DNA of 64,000 nucleotides from G965200765 sp965203865 (GTDB lineage Bacteria > Pseudomonadota > Gammaproteobacteria > Arenicellales > JAJDZL01). The stretch covers positions 1,860,001 through 1,924,000 of the forward strand of contig OZ241916.1 of assembly GCA_965203865.1 (NCBI GenBank), written 5' to 3'. Below the pieces are notes generated by a model that saw nothing but the letters and a program-made list of their open reading frames with translations, ran no database searches and was not told where the DNA came from. A program made the position numbers and the translations under genes. Positions 16,890-25,607 of the stretch are shown piece after piece (within the stretch, counting starts at the first letter, position 1; each line of letters begins with the position of its first letter).

Positions 16890-17079
16890 TTTTTGCCCCT
16901 TATCAAATTTTATATTCTATTTTGTGCAACATAGACGCACTTATGTTTTCAAACGTGAAATAAAGTTCGTGCTTCAAATAAAACCAAGCCTGCAGACTTC
17001 AAAGGATTTATCGGTGCTACTCGACTACTCTATTCAATTTGGTAATTATTGTAAATTATTTACCTTCATTTTATCTATT

Positions 17080-18006
17080 TCAGGGAAAAATAACTTGATC
17101 CAGATATTGCTTGAGTAGTCCAGTGCTTTCGGCAGAATCATTGTTTACCCAGACAACACCTTTACTGTTTCTGATCCAAGTCAATTGCCGCTTTGCAAGC
17201 GCATTTGTTGCCTGAATGGTTGATTTTATCATTGTTTGAAAATCAATTTTTCCTTCAAAGTACTGCCATGCCTGTTGATAGCCGACGGTTTTCATGGATG
17301 GCGTTGAAGCGTCCAGGTCAGGACGTTCAAACAAACTCCTTGCTTCGTCTACAAACCCAGATTCCAGCATTTGATTGAATCGATTCTCAATGCGCGATTT
17401 TAACAATTCGCGGCTACTGACCGTAATTGCAATTTTCAAAATTTTGTAGGGGATCGGAATCCTTCGACTACGACGCATCTGCTGGCTAGGCGGAGCACCG
17501 GCACTATAGTACAACTCCAGAAGACGCTGAATACGCTGGGCATCGTTCGGGGATATTCTTTTTGCCGATTCAGGGTCAACAACCTTGAGTTCTGCATGAA
17601 GTTTCGGCCATCCCTCGCTAGCTGCGCGTGCCTGGATGCTCATGCCAATCTCGCTAAATGTGCCGGGTAAATCCGACAACCCTTCCTCCAGCGCGCGAAA
17701 ATAGAACATTGTTCCACCTACAAGCAGTGGAATACGCCCGCAACTGAACGAACGATCAATCTCTTGCAATGCATCACGTCGAAATTTTCCTGCTGAATAG
17801 CGCTCACTCGGATCACAAATATCAACTAGCCTGTGAGGAACTGAATTGAGGGTTTCTTGATCCGGTTTCGCAGTGCCAATGTTCATGCCGCGATATACCT
17901 GAGCGGCATCAACACTGACTATGTCAAAGTCGTATTGACTGGCAAGCTCCACGGCAACATCAGTCTTGCCTGCCGCTGTCGTTCCCATCAAAAATACGAC
18001 AGGCAA
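17080..18006 (-). CDS. miaA: tRNA dimethylallyltransferase MiaA
   Basis: MiaA transfers the dimethylallyl group to N6 of A37 in tRNAs reading codons that start with U. It shows the P-loop 'GTTAAGKT' (GPTASGKT in most relatives, so Pro-to-Thr and Ser-to-Ala changes), 'DAAQVYRGMNIGTAKP' and 'HRLVDICDP' for substrate binding, and 'VGGTMFYFRALEEGL'. The frame is open to an ATG at 18105, but that start overlaps mutL by 68 bases and adds 33 residues that relatives lack. TTG 18006, just after the mutL stop, gives a family-like N-terminus and about 308 residues. I chose it, and the start remains uncertain. It lies between mutL and hfq as expected. Confidence 0.93.
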   Translation of the reverse strand: MPVVFLMGTTAAGKTDVAVELASQYDFDIVSVDAAQVYRGMNIGTAKPDQETLNSVPHRLVDICDPSERYSAGKFRRDALQEIDRSFSCGRIPLLVGGTMFYFRALEEGLSDLPGTFSEIGMSIQARAASEGWPKLHAELKVVDPESAKRISPNDAQRIQRLLELYYSAGAPPSQQMRRSRRIPIPYKILKIAITVSSRELLKSRIENRFNQMLESGFVDEARSLFERPDLDASTPSMKTVGYQQAWQYFEGKIDFQTMIKSTIQATNALAKRQLTWIRNSKGVVWVNNDSAESTGLLKQYLDQVIFP

Positions 18007-18037
18007 CGAAGTTTCCGAGTTGTATTCAGATTTCGTG

Positions 18038-19852
18038 CTACCTGCCCCTATAGAACATTTTGTCGAGTTCTTCCATTGTAACCTGCTTCCAGGTAGGTCT
18101 TCCATGACTGCAGTATCCGGAATGCTCCGTTGTTTCCATGTCGCGCAACAAGTTGTTCATCTCCGGAATCGACAGCGAATGGTTGGCGCGAATTGCACTG
18201 TGACACGAAATAGAAGCAAGCAACTCGTTGCGTACGTGCTCAACCCGATCGCTTTTTCCATGTTCAATCAAATCGGCGATAACATCCCGAATCAGCTTTT
18301 CCGTATCAATGTTCTTGAGCATGCTTGGAGTTGCCCTTACTGTTATGATCTGTTCTCCGGTTCTTGAAACATCAAATCCCAGAGCAGTAAAGTTCTCAAT
18401 ATTCTCTTCTGCTACATCGGCTTCTTCGGCTGTAACTTTAATTGCAATGGGCACGAGCAGCTGCTGCATCTCCAATTCTTTGTTGTCGCATCTTTCTTTC
18501 AATTGCTCGTACAATATTCGCTCATGCGATGCGTGCATATCAACAATGATCAACCCCTTTTCATTTTCAGACAGAATGTAGGCACCGCCAAGTTGAGCGA
18601 GTGCGAATCCCAAGGGGGGAATATCCAAATTTGATTCTTGTGCTGGCGATGGCTCCTGAGGTTTGAGAATTGCTTCAAATTCTGCAAAACTCGAACGTCC
18701 TTGACTGAGTGGCAAATTGAAACTGCGTTGTGTTCCATGTCTATGCCCACCCAGTGACAATCGCTGCGGTTCACTAGTCATACCAGTAGAAGTACTGCTA
18801 CTATGATGTCCCGGCCGCGCCTCTGCTATCGCATTCTGTATTGCAACTTTGACCCCGCTGTAAACTTCTCTTTGCTTTCTGAATCGAACTTCGGCTTTGG
18901 CAGGATGAACATTTACATCGACAAGATCGTGCGAAATATCAATGAATAGTGCACAAACCGGATATCGGGTGTGGTCATACAAGACATCAAGGTAAGCTTG
19001 CCGCACTGCGTGCATCAAGCTACGGTCCCGGATTGCGCGATTATTTACAAACAGGTACTGCTGGTCGGGTTGCGAGCGAGTGTGGTCAGGTACTCCTATC
19101 CAGCCGGAAATCTTCATTGTGTCCAAAATGCTATTTACCGACAAGCACTGCCCTGCGAACTCATCACCGAGTACCAGTGCTACTCTCTCAAGTTTTTCCA
19201 ATTCGCTACTCGCGATTCTGTATTTAACTGCACTACGATTATTATGTGCAAATTGAATCTCGATATTCATACAGGAAAGAGCAAACTGCTTGACTAGCTT
19301 GTCCAAATGGGTGAATTCCGTACCAGGAGTTCTGAGGAATTTGCGACGCGCCGGAACATTGAAGAACAGGTCTCGAACTTCAATTGAAGTACCAATTGGA
19401 TGCAGTTCAGGTTCAGGATTTTTGGTTGCCGAACCCCCCTCGGATACTACTTTCCATGCATTCCGGTCTTCGGCTGTACGAGTTGTAAGGGTCATTCGGC
19501 TCACAGAAGCAATACTGGGCAACGCTTCTCCCCGAAATCCCAGTGTTCGAATGCTTTCAATACTCTCAAAATTTTCAATCTTGCTGGTAGCATGCCTTGC
19601 CAGAGCAAGCGAAATTTCATCCCGATTGATTCCTGTTCCGTTATCTTTGACCAAGATTCGCTCTGTGCCACCCTTTTGCACATCTACTTCAATTTTCGTC
19701 GCACCCGCATCCACACTGTTTTCCATCAATTCCTTCAGCACAGAAGCGGGTCGTTCAATTACCTCGCCAGCGGCGATTTTATTGATTACTGTATCGTCCA
19801 GTTTACGTATTCGCTGAACTGTGCTGTTTGAAGTCCCCTCGTTGTCGCTCAA
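18038..19852 (-). CDS. mutL: DNA mismatch repair protein MutL (endonuclease type)
   Basis: MutL couples MutS mismatch recognition to strand incision. The N-terminal GHKL ATPase has 'NKIAAGEVIERPASV' (about 24-38), 'DNGTGI' and 'GFRGEALPSI'. The C-terminal dimerisation domain carries 'DMHASHERILYE' (438-449), which fits the metal-dependent endonuclease motif D(M/Q)HAX2EX4E, and a later 'CSHGRP'. This type nicks DNA itself, as in Pseudomonas and Neisseria, and unlike E. coli MutL, so MutH is probably absent (inference). The start is TTG 19852, chosen for the AAGGA ribosome-binding site 8 bases upstream. The leader and first 18 codons also occur at the start of the adjacent amidase (see repeat entries). 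Confidence 0.95.
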   Translation of the reverse strand: MSDNEGTSNSTVQRIRKLDDTVINKIAAGEVIERPASVLKELMENSVDAGATKIEVDVQKGGTERILVKDNGTGINRDEISLALARHATSKIENFESIESIRTLGFRGEALPSIASVSRMTLTTRTAEDRNAWKVVSEGGSATKNPEPELHPIGTSIEVRDLFFNVPARRKFLRTPGTEFTHLDKLVKQFALSCMNIEIQFAHNNRSAVKYRIASSELEKLERVALVLGDEFAGQCLSVNSILDTMKISGWIGVPDHTRSQPDQQYLFVNNRAIRDRSLMHAVRQAYLDVLYDHTRYPVCALFIDISHDLVDVNVHPAKAEVRFRKQREVYSGVKVAIQNAIAEARPGHHSSSTSTGMTSEPQRLSLGGHRHGTQRSFNLPLSQGRSSFAEFEAILKPQEPSPAQESNLDIPPLGFALAQLGGAYILSENEKGLIIVDMHASHERILYEQLKERCDNKELEMQQLLVPIAIKVTAEEADVAEENIENFTALGFDVSRTGEQIITVRATPSMLKNIDTEKLIRDVIADLIEHGKSDRVEHVRNELLASISCHSAIRANHSLSIPEMNNLLRDMETTEHSGYCSHGRPTWKQVTMEELDKMFYRGR

Positions 19853-21008
19853 TTTTGAATTCCTTACTGATTTCCTGATTGCAGTGCCACAGAATTGCGG
19901 TGATACTTGCTTGCGAAAGCTACAATACCAGATGTAATGCTTTCCGCCAATTTTTTCTGATACGCTCGGTTGCTGAGTTGCATTTCTTCCTCTGGATTTG
20001 ATATGAAGCCAGTTTCAATCAACAAAGAAGGTATGTCAGGCGACTTCAATACGACAAATCTCGCTTGTTTTACCCTGTTTCCATGTATTTCACTGACTTT
20101 CCTTAATTCTTTCAATAAAATTCTACCTAATTCCCGACTATATTCAATCTGCTTTGATACAGACATGTCCAGAAGTGTTTCTGCTAAATCATCGTCCTTG
20201 TCTCTTGGACTGCTCCCACCAATCAAGTCGGAAGCATTTTCTTTTTTGGCAAGAATTCTTGCTTTCTCGCTGGTCGCCCCTTTCTTGGAAAGAGCAAACA
20301 AAGAAATTCCAGACATCGAAGGCTTATCAAAGGCACCTGTATGAATTGACAAGAACAAATTGGCGCTGTGCTTGTGAGCTATCTCAATCCGCTTTCTCAG
20401 GGAGATGTAGTAGTCCCCGTCCCGGGTTAGAACCGCCTTCATTCCGGGTTGCTTGTCGATTTCTTTCTTCAACAATCTTGCAATCTCCAGCACAACTTTC
20501 TTTTCCTGAGTCTTTTTCGCACCAATTGCACCCGGGTCCTCACCGCCGTGCCCAGCATCAATCACCACAATAAATTTGCCCTGCGAATCGGATTCGATAA
20601 CTTTAGATGTCGCAGAAGTCTTTTCTGCCGGTTCAATGTCAACAATAAGCCGGTCGCCGTACCAGTCATTCGATATTAAGGTAAAAGCATGGTAGCTGAC
20701 TTTTTGATTTAACTCGAAAATAAATCGAGTCCTCGTCGAAAGCAGGCCTACTCGAACTCTGTCAATGTAAGGCCCGGCTTTTTGAGATGAAAGTGGCTTT
20801 TTTTTGTATACACCATTGGTAATGTCTATAACAATTCGTTCAGGAGCTGGCAATTGAAAAATGTTGTATTCGACGGGGGCGCCTGTATCAAATACAATTC
20901 TTGTTTTTTCCGGTCCGTGCCAAGTTCGAATTTCCTTGATTTCTACAGCATTGGCATTTGATGAAAAAACGACAACTAGAAATAGCAGGGCTTTTAACGT
21001 AAAACCAA
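19798..21008 (-). repeat. Tandem duplication unit A (mutL leader plus amidase gene)
   Basis: This 1211-base unit is homologous to the adjacent unit at 21009-22222. It runs from the AAACTGG inside codons 17-19 of mutL, through the mutL leader, to just before the same heptamer at 21009-21015. The copies are clearly similar but not identical, differing at many third positions and several amino acids, so the event is not recent. Confidence 0.88.
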
Positions 21009-21063
21009 CCAGTTTACGCACTCGCTGAACTGTGCTGTTTGAAGTCGCCTCGTTCCTGCTCAA
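19864..21063 (-). CDS. AmiC/AmiB-type N-acetylmuramoyl-L-alanine amidase, copy A (chimeric N-terminus)
   Basis: A periplasmic zinc amidase that cuts the amide between MurNAc and L-Ala in septal peptidoglycan. After a signal peptide (helix about 19-36, cleavage after 'NANA') come an AMIN localisation domain (about 40-145) and Amidase_3 (about 160-385). Candidate zinc residues are His172, Glu193 and His241, with catalytic Glu350. There is no LysM domain. Residues 1-18 ('MSRNEATSNSTVQRVRKL') match the MutL N-terminus nearly residue for residue. The start is TTG with a strong GGAAGGAG site, also copied from mutL. The conserved 'IHADAF' is 'IHTGAF' here, so activity may be altered. It lies 14 bases after copy B and 11 before mutL. 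Confidence 0.92.
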   Translation of the reverse strand: MSRNEATSNSTVQRVRKLVGFTLKALLFLVVVFSSNANAVEIKEIRTWHGPEKTRIVFDTGAPVEYNIFQLPAPERIVIDITNGVYKKKPLSSQKAGPYIDRVRVGLLSTRTRFIFELNQKVSYHAFTLISNDWYGDRLIVDIEPAEKTSATSKVIESDSQGKFIVVIDAGHGGEDPGAIGAKKTQEKKVVLEIARLLKKEIDKQPGMKAVLTRDGDYYISLRKRIEIAHKHSANLFLSIHTGAFDKPSMSGISLFALSKKGATSEKARILAKKENASDLIGGSSPRDKDDDLAETLLDMSVSKQIEYSRELGRILLKELRKVSEIHGNRVKQARFVVLKSPDIPSLLIETGFISNPEEEMQLSNRAYQKKLAESITSGIVAFASKYHRNSVALQSGNQ

Positions 21064-22222
21064 TTTTGAACTCCTTCCTAATTTCCTGATTGCAGTGCCA
21101 CAGAATTGCGGTGATACTTGCTCGCGAAAGCTACAATACCAGACGTAATATTTTTCGCCAATTTTTTCTGATAGGCCCGATTGCGAAGTCGCTTTTCTTC
21201 ACTTGGATTTGATATGAAGCCAGTTTCAATCAACAAAGAAGGTATGTCGGGCGACTTCAATACAACAAATCTCGCTTGTTCTACCCTGTTTCCATGCATC
21301 TTGCCAACTTTCCTCAATTCTTTTACTAAATTTTCACCCAATTCCCGACTATATTCAATCTGCTTTGATACGGACATATCAAGAAGTGTCTCTGCTAAAT
21401 AATCCTCCTTGTCTCTCAGGCTAACTCCGCCAACCAAGTCGGAAGCATTTTCTTTTTTGGCAAGAATTCTTGCTTTCTCGCTAGTTGCCCCTTTCTTGGA
21501 AAGAGCAAACACAGAAATTCCGGCTGCCGAACGCTTATGAAAAGCATCTGCATGGATTGACAAGAACAAATTGGCGTTGTGCTTGTGAGCTATCTCAATC
21601 CGCTTTCTCAAGGGAATGTAGTAGTCCCCGTCCCGGGTTAAAACTGCTTTCATTCCCGGTTGCTTGTCGATTTCTTTCTTCAACAGTCTTGAAATCTCCA
21701 GCACTACCTTCTTTTCCTGAGTCTTTTTCGCACCAATTGCACCCGGGTCCTCACCGCCGTGCCCAGCATCAATCACCACAATAAATTTACCTTGCACATT
21801 GGACTCAATAACTTTAGGTGTTTTAGAGGTTTTTTCTACCGGTTCAATGTCAACAACAAGTCGGTGATTTCCGTACCGGTCATTCGGTGCCAAGGTAAAA
21901 GCATGGTGGCTGGCTTTTTGATTCAAATCGAAAACAAATCGAATCTTCCCCGGATGCCGGCCTACTCGAACTCCGTCAATATAAGGCCCGGCTTTTTGAG
22001 ATGAAGGCGGCTTTCTTTTGTAAACACCGTTACTAATGTCTATCAAAATGCGATCGGGGGCGGACAATTTCTCAATTTCGTATTCGACGGGACTATCTGT
22101 ATCGAACACAATTCTTGTTTTTTCCGGCCCATGCCAAGTTCGAATTTCCTTGATCGCAACAGCATACGCATTCGATGAAGCAGCGACAACTAGCAACAGC
22201 AGGACTTTCAACGTAAAATCAA
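21009..22222 (-). repeat. Tandem duplication unit B (mutL-leader copy plus amidase gene)
   Basis: This 1214-base unit is bounded by AAACTGG at 21009-21015 and 22223-22229 on the minus strand. The first heptamer is the novel joint. It is preceded by mutL-like sequence (a TTG start and 18 codons) and followed by amidase codons. Unit spacing measured at the start codons is 1211 bases and at the amidase stop codons 1214 bases, which agrees with a simple tandem duplication. Confidence 0.88.
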
Positions 22223-22241
22223 CCAGTTTTTTCAAATTCAT
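21078..22241 (-). CDS. AmiC/AmiB-type N-acetylmuramoyl-L-alanine amidase, copy B (canonical)
   Basis: A paralogue of copy A with the normal short signal peptide ('MNLKKLVDF' then a hydrophobic core, cleavage after 'NAYA'). It has an AMIN domain (about 29-134) and an Amidase_3 domain with 'DAGHGGEDPGAIG', 'VVLEISRLL', 'SIHADAFHKRS' and 'LLIETGFISNP'. All conserved amidase motifs are intact, so this copy is taken as the ancestral form. The helix that in AmiB/AmiC-type enzymes covers the active site until an EnvC/NlpD-like activator binds appears in the 'SDLVGGVSLRDKEDYLAETLLD' region. It overlaps tsaE by 4 bases (ATGA). 387 residues without LysM is shorter than Pseudomonas-type AmiB. The expected location, tsaE-amidase-mutL, is kept. 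Confidence 0.95.
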   Translation of the reverse strand: MNLKKLVDFTLKVLLLLVVAASSNAYAVAIKEIRTWHGPEKTRIVFDTDSPVEYEIEKLSAPDRILIDISNGVYKRKPPSSQKAGPYIDGVRVGRHPGKIRFVFDLNQKASHHAFTLAPNDRYGNHRLVVDIEPVEKTSKTPKVIESNVQGKFIVVIDAGHGGEDPGAIGAKKTQEKKVVLEISRLLKKEIDKQPGMKAVLTRDGDYYIPLRKRIEIAHKHNANLFLSIHADAFHKRSAAGISVFALSKKGATSEKARILAKKENASDLVGGVSLRDKEDYLAETLLDMSVSKQIEYSRELGENLVKELRKVGKMHGNRVEQARFVVLKSPDIPSLLIETGFISNPSEEKRLRNRAYQKKLAKNITSGIVAFASKYHRNSVALQSGN

Positions 22242-22675
22242 TGCAACGGTACTCCTTGTCCAATCGAATACACAGAAACTATACGAGCATTTCCAGCATG
22301 CATGATTTCTACTTGAATGTCTGCCTCAGGTATTATATCCTTACCGCGGCTTGGCCACTCAATTAACCAAGTGCTCCCAGAGTCTCTGAACTCATCAATT
22401 CCTATGTACAACAACTCCTCTGGCGACTCGATTCGATACAAATCCAGATGCAACAACTCCTGTCCATCTTTAGTAAGATACGGCTCCATGATTGAAAAAG
22501 TGGGACTCGGATTTGGACCGGGAATTTCCAGTCCCTCCAGTATTCCCTGAATCAGTGTTGTTTTTCCGGCACCGAGTTCTCCTTCGAAATAGTAGCAACA
22601 ACCGTGCTCCATAGCAGATGACCAGCTACGCCCCAAATCTTTCATTTCCTGTGCAGAATTAATTTTTATTTCCAT
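22238..22675 (-). CDS. tsaE: tRNA threonylcarbamoyladenosine synthesis ATPase TsaE
   Basis: TsaE is the small ATPase that works with TsaB and TsaD in forming t6A37 of ANN-decoding tRNAs. The protein (145 residues, normal length) has Walker A 'GELGAGKTTLIQGIL' (about 33-47), 'SPTFSIMEPY' (about 57-66), the 'LLHLDLYRI' motif (about 75-83) and 'LIEWPSRG' (about 104-111). It overlaps nnr by 17 bases and the canonical amidase gene by 4, so translation is probably coupled in the order nnr-tsaE-amidase, which is conserved across gammaproteobacteria. Confidence 0.96.
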   Translation of the reverse strand: MEIKINSAQEMKDLGRSWSSAMEHGCCYYFEGELGAGKTTLIQGILEGLEIPGPNPSPTFSIMEPYLTKDGQELLHLDLYRIESPEELLYIGIDEFRDSGSTWLIEWPSRGKDIIPEADIQVEIMHAGNARIVSVYSIGQGVPLQ

Positions 22676-24143
22676 TGCTCAACCGATTCAGTTCTTTTCG
22701 AATTTCAGGCAGCAAATCCGTAGCGAGCAGACCAAGCTGGCCATCTTTCGCAGCACACTCGTCCCCCGCCTTGGCGTGTAGCCAGACACCCATTTTTGCA
22801 GCACTGACAAGCGGAACACCTTGGGCTATCAGTGCACTGATTACACCAGTAAGAATATCTCCCGTCCCTCCTGTCGCCATCGCAGGATTACCGCGGTCAC
22901 AAATCCACACCCCTGCTTGCGAGGCAATTATTGTGCCCGCTCCCTTCAATACGGCTACTCCGTCGAATTTTTTTGCAATCGATTTGGCGGCTGCATATCG
23001 GTCGCCTTGTATTTCGCTTACTGTAGTATCCAAGAGTCTGGCTGCTTCCCCCGGATGAGGCGTTAGTATCCAGTTTTCACGATGGAATGGCTTGTCCGCG
23101 AGCAGATTCAAAGCATCTGCATCCACAACCAGCGGGATTTCGGTCTGGCCAGTAGCCGCTTCCCAAATTCGCTTCGCCCAATCGTCTTGGCCCAAGCCCG
23201 GTCCAATTCCTATTGCATGCATTCCAAGGTAAACTTCCTGCCATTCTTCGAGACAATTGACTTCAAATATTCGCATCTCTGGACATCGAGCGGCCGTCAA
23301 GTTTGCACGGGTTGCAACTGATACAAGACCCGCACCGCTTCGCAGCGCAGCTTCACCGGCCATCTGAACTGCACCTTCCATGGTTCGATTGCCTCCGACT
23401 ATGCAAACCCGGCCTGCGGACCCCTTGTGTGTGTTCGCGGAGCGTCGAGGTATATGTTCCTTGAGCTCGCCTTCATCAATCAGACGAATTTCATAATCAA
23501 CTGAATCGAATACTTTGTCCGGCAAATCCAAGGTGTCAAGTCGAATTGAACCGGCATGCTCCCTGCCATTTCCAGAAAGCAACCCTGCCTTGATTCCAAT
23601 GAATGTAGCAGTTACATCAGCCTGAAAAGCAACACTCAAAGGCTGCCCGGTATCCGCATTCAATCCAGAAGGAACATCCAGACTCAATACCGGAATACCA
23701 GACTTGTTGACTATTTCAATCACTTCTCGCATCTTTCCCTCTGGTGCCCGTGTCAATCCGATTCCAAGCAAGGCATCCACGATGACATCGCCTTTCGCAT
23801 GGAAGGAATTTTCTTCAATAAAGTTTACTTGCCCGCCGTTTCGGTCATAATCGCGAAATGCCTGCATCGCAGTTTCAGTTTTTGGCAAGCCAAACGATTC
23901 AACTACTACACTGAGTCCACTATGCAAAGCCTCAGTTGCTAAAACATATCCATCGCCGCCATTGTTTCCAGGACCGCAAATTACCTGAATCGATTCGGCG
24001 TTGGGCCAACACTCTTGAAGGATACAGTGAGCTCCCTTCCCGGCCCGGCTCATCAACTCGTACTCCGAAACCCCCAGTTCATCTACGGAAATTTCATCAA
24101 GAAGTCGAGCTTCCTTTTGAGTAAGTATTTGTTTTAAAAACAC
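22659..24143 (-). CDS. nnr: Bifunctional NAD(P)H-hydrate repair enzyme Nnr
   Basis: This enzyme repairs hydrated NAD(P)H. The N-terminal YjeF_N epimerase domain (about 1-210) has 'GPGNNGGDGYV' and 'DALLGIGL'. The C-terminal ADP-dependent dehydratase domain (about 225-490) has 'KGSAGRVCIVGGN', 'TPHPGEAARLL' and 'GNPAMATGGTGDILTG'. The total of 494 residues is standard for the fused form. It is the first gene of the leftward run that ends at purA. The 158-base gap upstream contains a TATAAT inside the palindrome GGCTATAATATAGCC, but I could not assign a good -35. Confidence 0.96.
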   Translation of the reverse strand: MFLKQILTQKEARLLDEISVDELGVSEYELMSRAGKGAHCILQECWPNAESIQVICGPGNNGGDGYVLATEALHSGLSVVVESFGLPKTETAMQAFRDYDRNGGQVNFIEENSFHAKGDVIVDALLGIGLTRAPEGKMREVIEIVNKSGIPVLSLDVPSGLNADTGQPLSVAFQADVTATFIGIKAGLLSGNGREHAGSIRLDTLDLPDKVFDSVDYEIRLIDEGELKEHIPRRSANTHKGSAGRVCIVGGNRTMEGAVQMAGEAALRSGAGLVSVATRANLTAARCPEMRIFEVNCLEEWQEVYLGMHAIGIGPGLGQDDWAKRIWEAATGQTEIPLVVDADALNLLADKPFHRENWILTPHPGEAARLLDTTVSEIQGDRYAAAKSIAKKFDGVAVLKGAGTIIASQAGVWICDRGNPAMATGGTGDILTGVISALIAQGVPLVSAAKMGVWLHAKAGDECAAKDGQLGLLATDLLPEIRKELNRLSNGNKN

Positions 24144-24301
24144 TTATACGAAGTTTTCTTTCCAAAAACGGTGGATATTTTTACATACAGTATTGGGGCT
24201 ATATTATAGCCTATTTGAAGTGCCGAACTGACATCAGTTTGTAAAAATTCAGCGGCCGTTGATTCTGAAATGCAAAGCAAAAGTGCTATGGCATTCTGAT
24301 A

Positions 24302-25273
24302 CTACAAATCCAATACCAATTCAGGTGTCTTTGAGCGGGCACAGCAAATCAACACATAGTCTTTGTGGTCGTCTTCTTCAAGAACCATATCGCGGTGTTC
24401 TGGCTCACCGTCCAGATATCTCGTCAAGCAGGTGCCGCAGAATCCTTCTTCACAAGAAGTATCTACCCAAATACCATTTTCGCGCAGTACTTCAACTATA
24501 GATTTCTCTACTGGAACTGTATAGACTTTGTTATTGCTTGCCAGTCGTATTTGAAACTCCCGGTTTTCTTCTCTCGCCGAGTCGTCCGGCCTGACAACCC
24601 CTTCAATGTAAAAATGTTCAAAATGAACCGAGTTCTTCGGCCAATGAGCGGAAAGTTCTTGGGCGGCCTTCATCAACCCGGGCGGCCCGCAAAAATACAG
24701 ATGCATACCATCTTCATAATCCCGCAGGCACGCTTTCATGTCCAACCCTTGCTGCGGGTTTCCGCCATCAAAATAGAATTGCAATGCCCCATGCTTGACC
24801 AATTCCATAATTTCGCTCCTGAACGCGGTTTTTTCCGGTGAGCGAGTACAGTAGTGAATGGTATAGTTGGACTTTGACTCTTCCAGTTCATAAGCCATTG
24901 CCAGTATCGGAGTGATTCCAATTCCTCCAGCAATCAGGATGTGTCGACTTGCAGCTGAATTCAATTTGAACATATTCTTTGGTTGAGAGATTTCCAGCAA
25001 ACTTCCTGCCTTGACTTCGTTGTGCATGTATTTTGAGCCGCCTGTCCCCGGCTTCTCACGCAAAACCGCGATACGATAGCGGTTCAACTCCTTTGGCGAA
25101 CTGCTAATCGAAAATTGCCGGATTAACCCAGGTTTGAGGTGCACATCAATATGTGCTCCCGGAACAAATTGCGGCAGTAGTACCTCAGCCGGGTCAGCCA
25201 ACTCAAAGCTTAGTATGTCTTCGGCTTCGTAGCGAATTACCTGAACACGTACCTTAATTAACGAAGTAGTCAC
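24302..25273 (-). CDS. Oxygenase ferredoxin-NAD(P)H reductase component (VanB/phthalate dioxygenase reductase type)
   Basis: This protein passes electrons from NAD(P)H to a terminal oxygenase. Its 323 residues are ordered flavin domain ('RQFSISSSP', about 46-54), nucleotide domain ('ILIAGGIGITPILAMAYEL', about 111-129, and 'YFCGPPGLM'), then a C-terminal plant-type [2Fe-2S] ferredoxin. The cluster cysteines are in 'CEEGFCGTC' and 'ICCARS'. This order is that of class IA reductases such as VanB or the glycine-betaine and carnitine Rieske systems. No oxygenase subunit lies nearby, so the partner must be elsewhere. With sarcosine oxidase in the same region, a methylamine or betaine demethylase is one possibility, but that is inference. 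Confidence 0.87.
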   Translation of the reverse strand: MTTSLIKVRVQVIRYEAEDILSFELADPAEVLLPQFVPGAHIDVHLKPGLIRQFSISSSPKELNRYRIAVLREKPGTGGSKYMHNEVKAGSLLEISQPKNMFKLNSAASRHILIAGGIGITPILAMAYELEESKSNYTIHYCTRSPEKTAFRSEIMELVKHGALQFYFDGGNPQQGLDMKACLRDYEDGMHLYFCGPPGLMKAAQELSAHWPKNSVHFEHFYIEGVVRPDDSAREENREFQIRLASNNKVYTVPVEKSIVEVLRENGIWVDTSCEEGFCGTCLTRYLDGEPEHRDMVLEEDDHKDYVLICCARSKTPELVLDL

Positions 25274-25607
25274 CAGAAATTATTTCAACGAGCATGCATT
25301 GCGTGAGAGTATTGTTGCTATAGTAGCCTGAGTAGCCCAAACACACTGTTCAAATTTGATATACAAGATAACCATGTATTATATCCGTCAAGCAAACAAT
25401 GCTACTAACCCTATTAGTTCGCAAGCCCACAACCATAACGGTACCTGATTTTGTTGCATCTGTCCTGCATTTTCGCTTTTAAACGGGGTTTTGAGCAATT
25501 TTTACCCAGATAAATTGTACCCGAGACGCATATGGCAGGCCCCAGACTAGTCTGTTTCAGTATGCAATTCGTGTCTTACCCTTGCCCATCGTAAAATTAC
25601 GCCAAGT
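25274..25607. other. Intergenic region between divergent reductase and MFS genes
   Basis: No gene is seen. This divergent region should carry the promoters of both flanking genes. I see no clear riboswitch or operator palindrome in it. Confidence 0.5.

Noticed and set aside
24143..24301. Palindrome GGCTATAATATAGCC upstream of nnr as an operator or promoter
   Set aside because: It contains a perfect -10, but no -35 at suitable spacing. An AT-rich 15-mer palindrome alone is not enough for a regulatory call.
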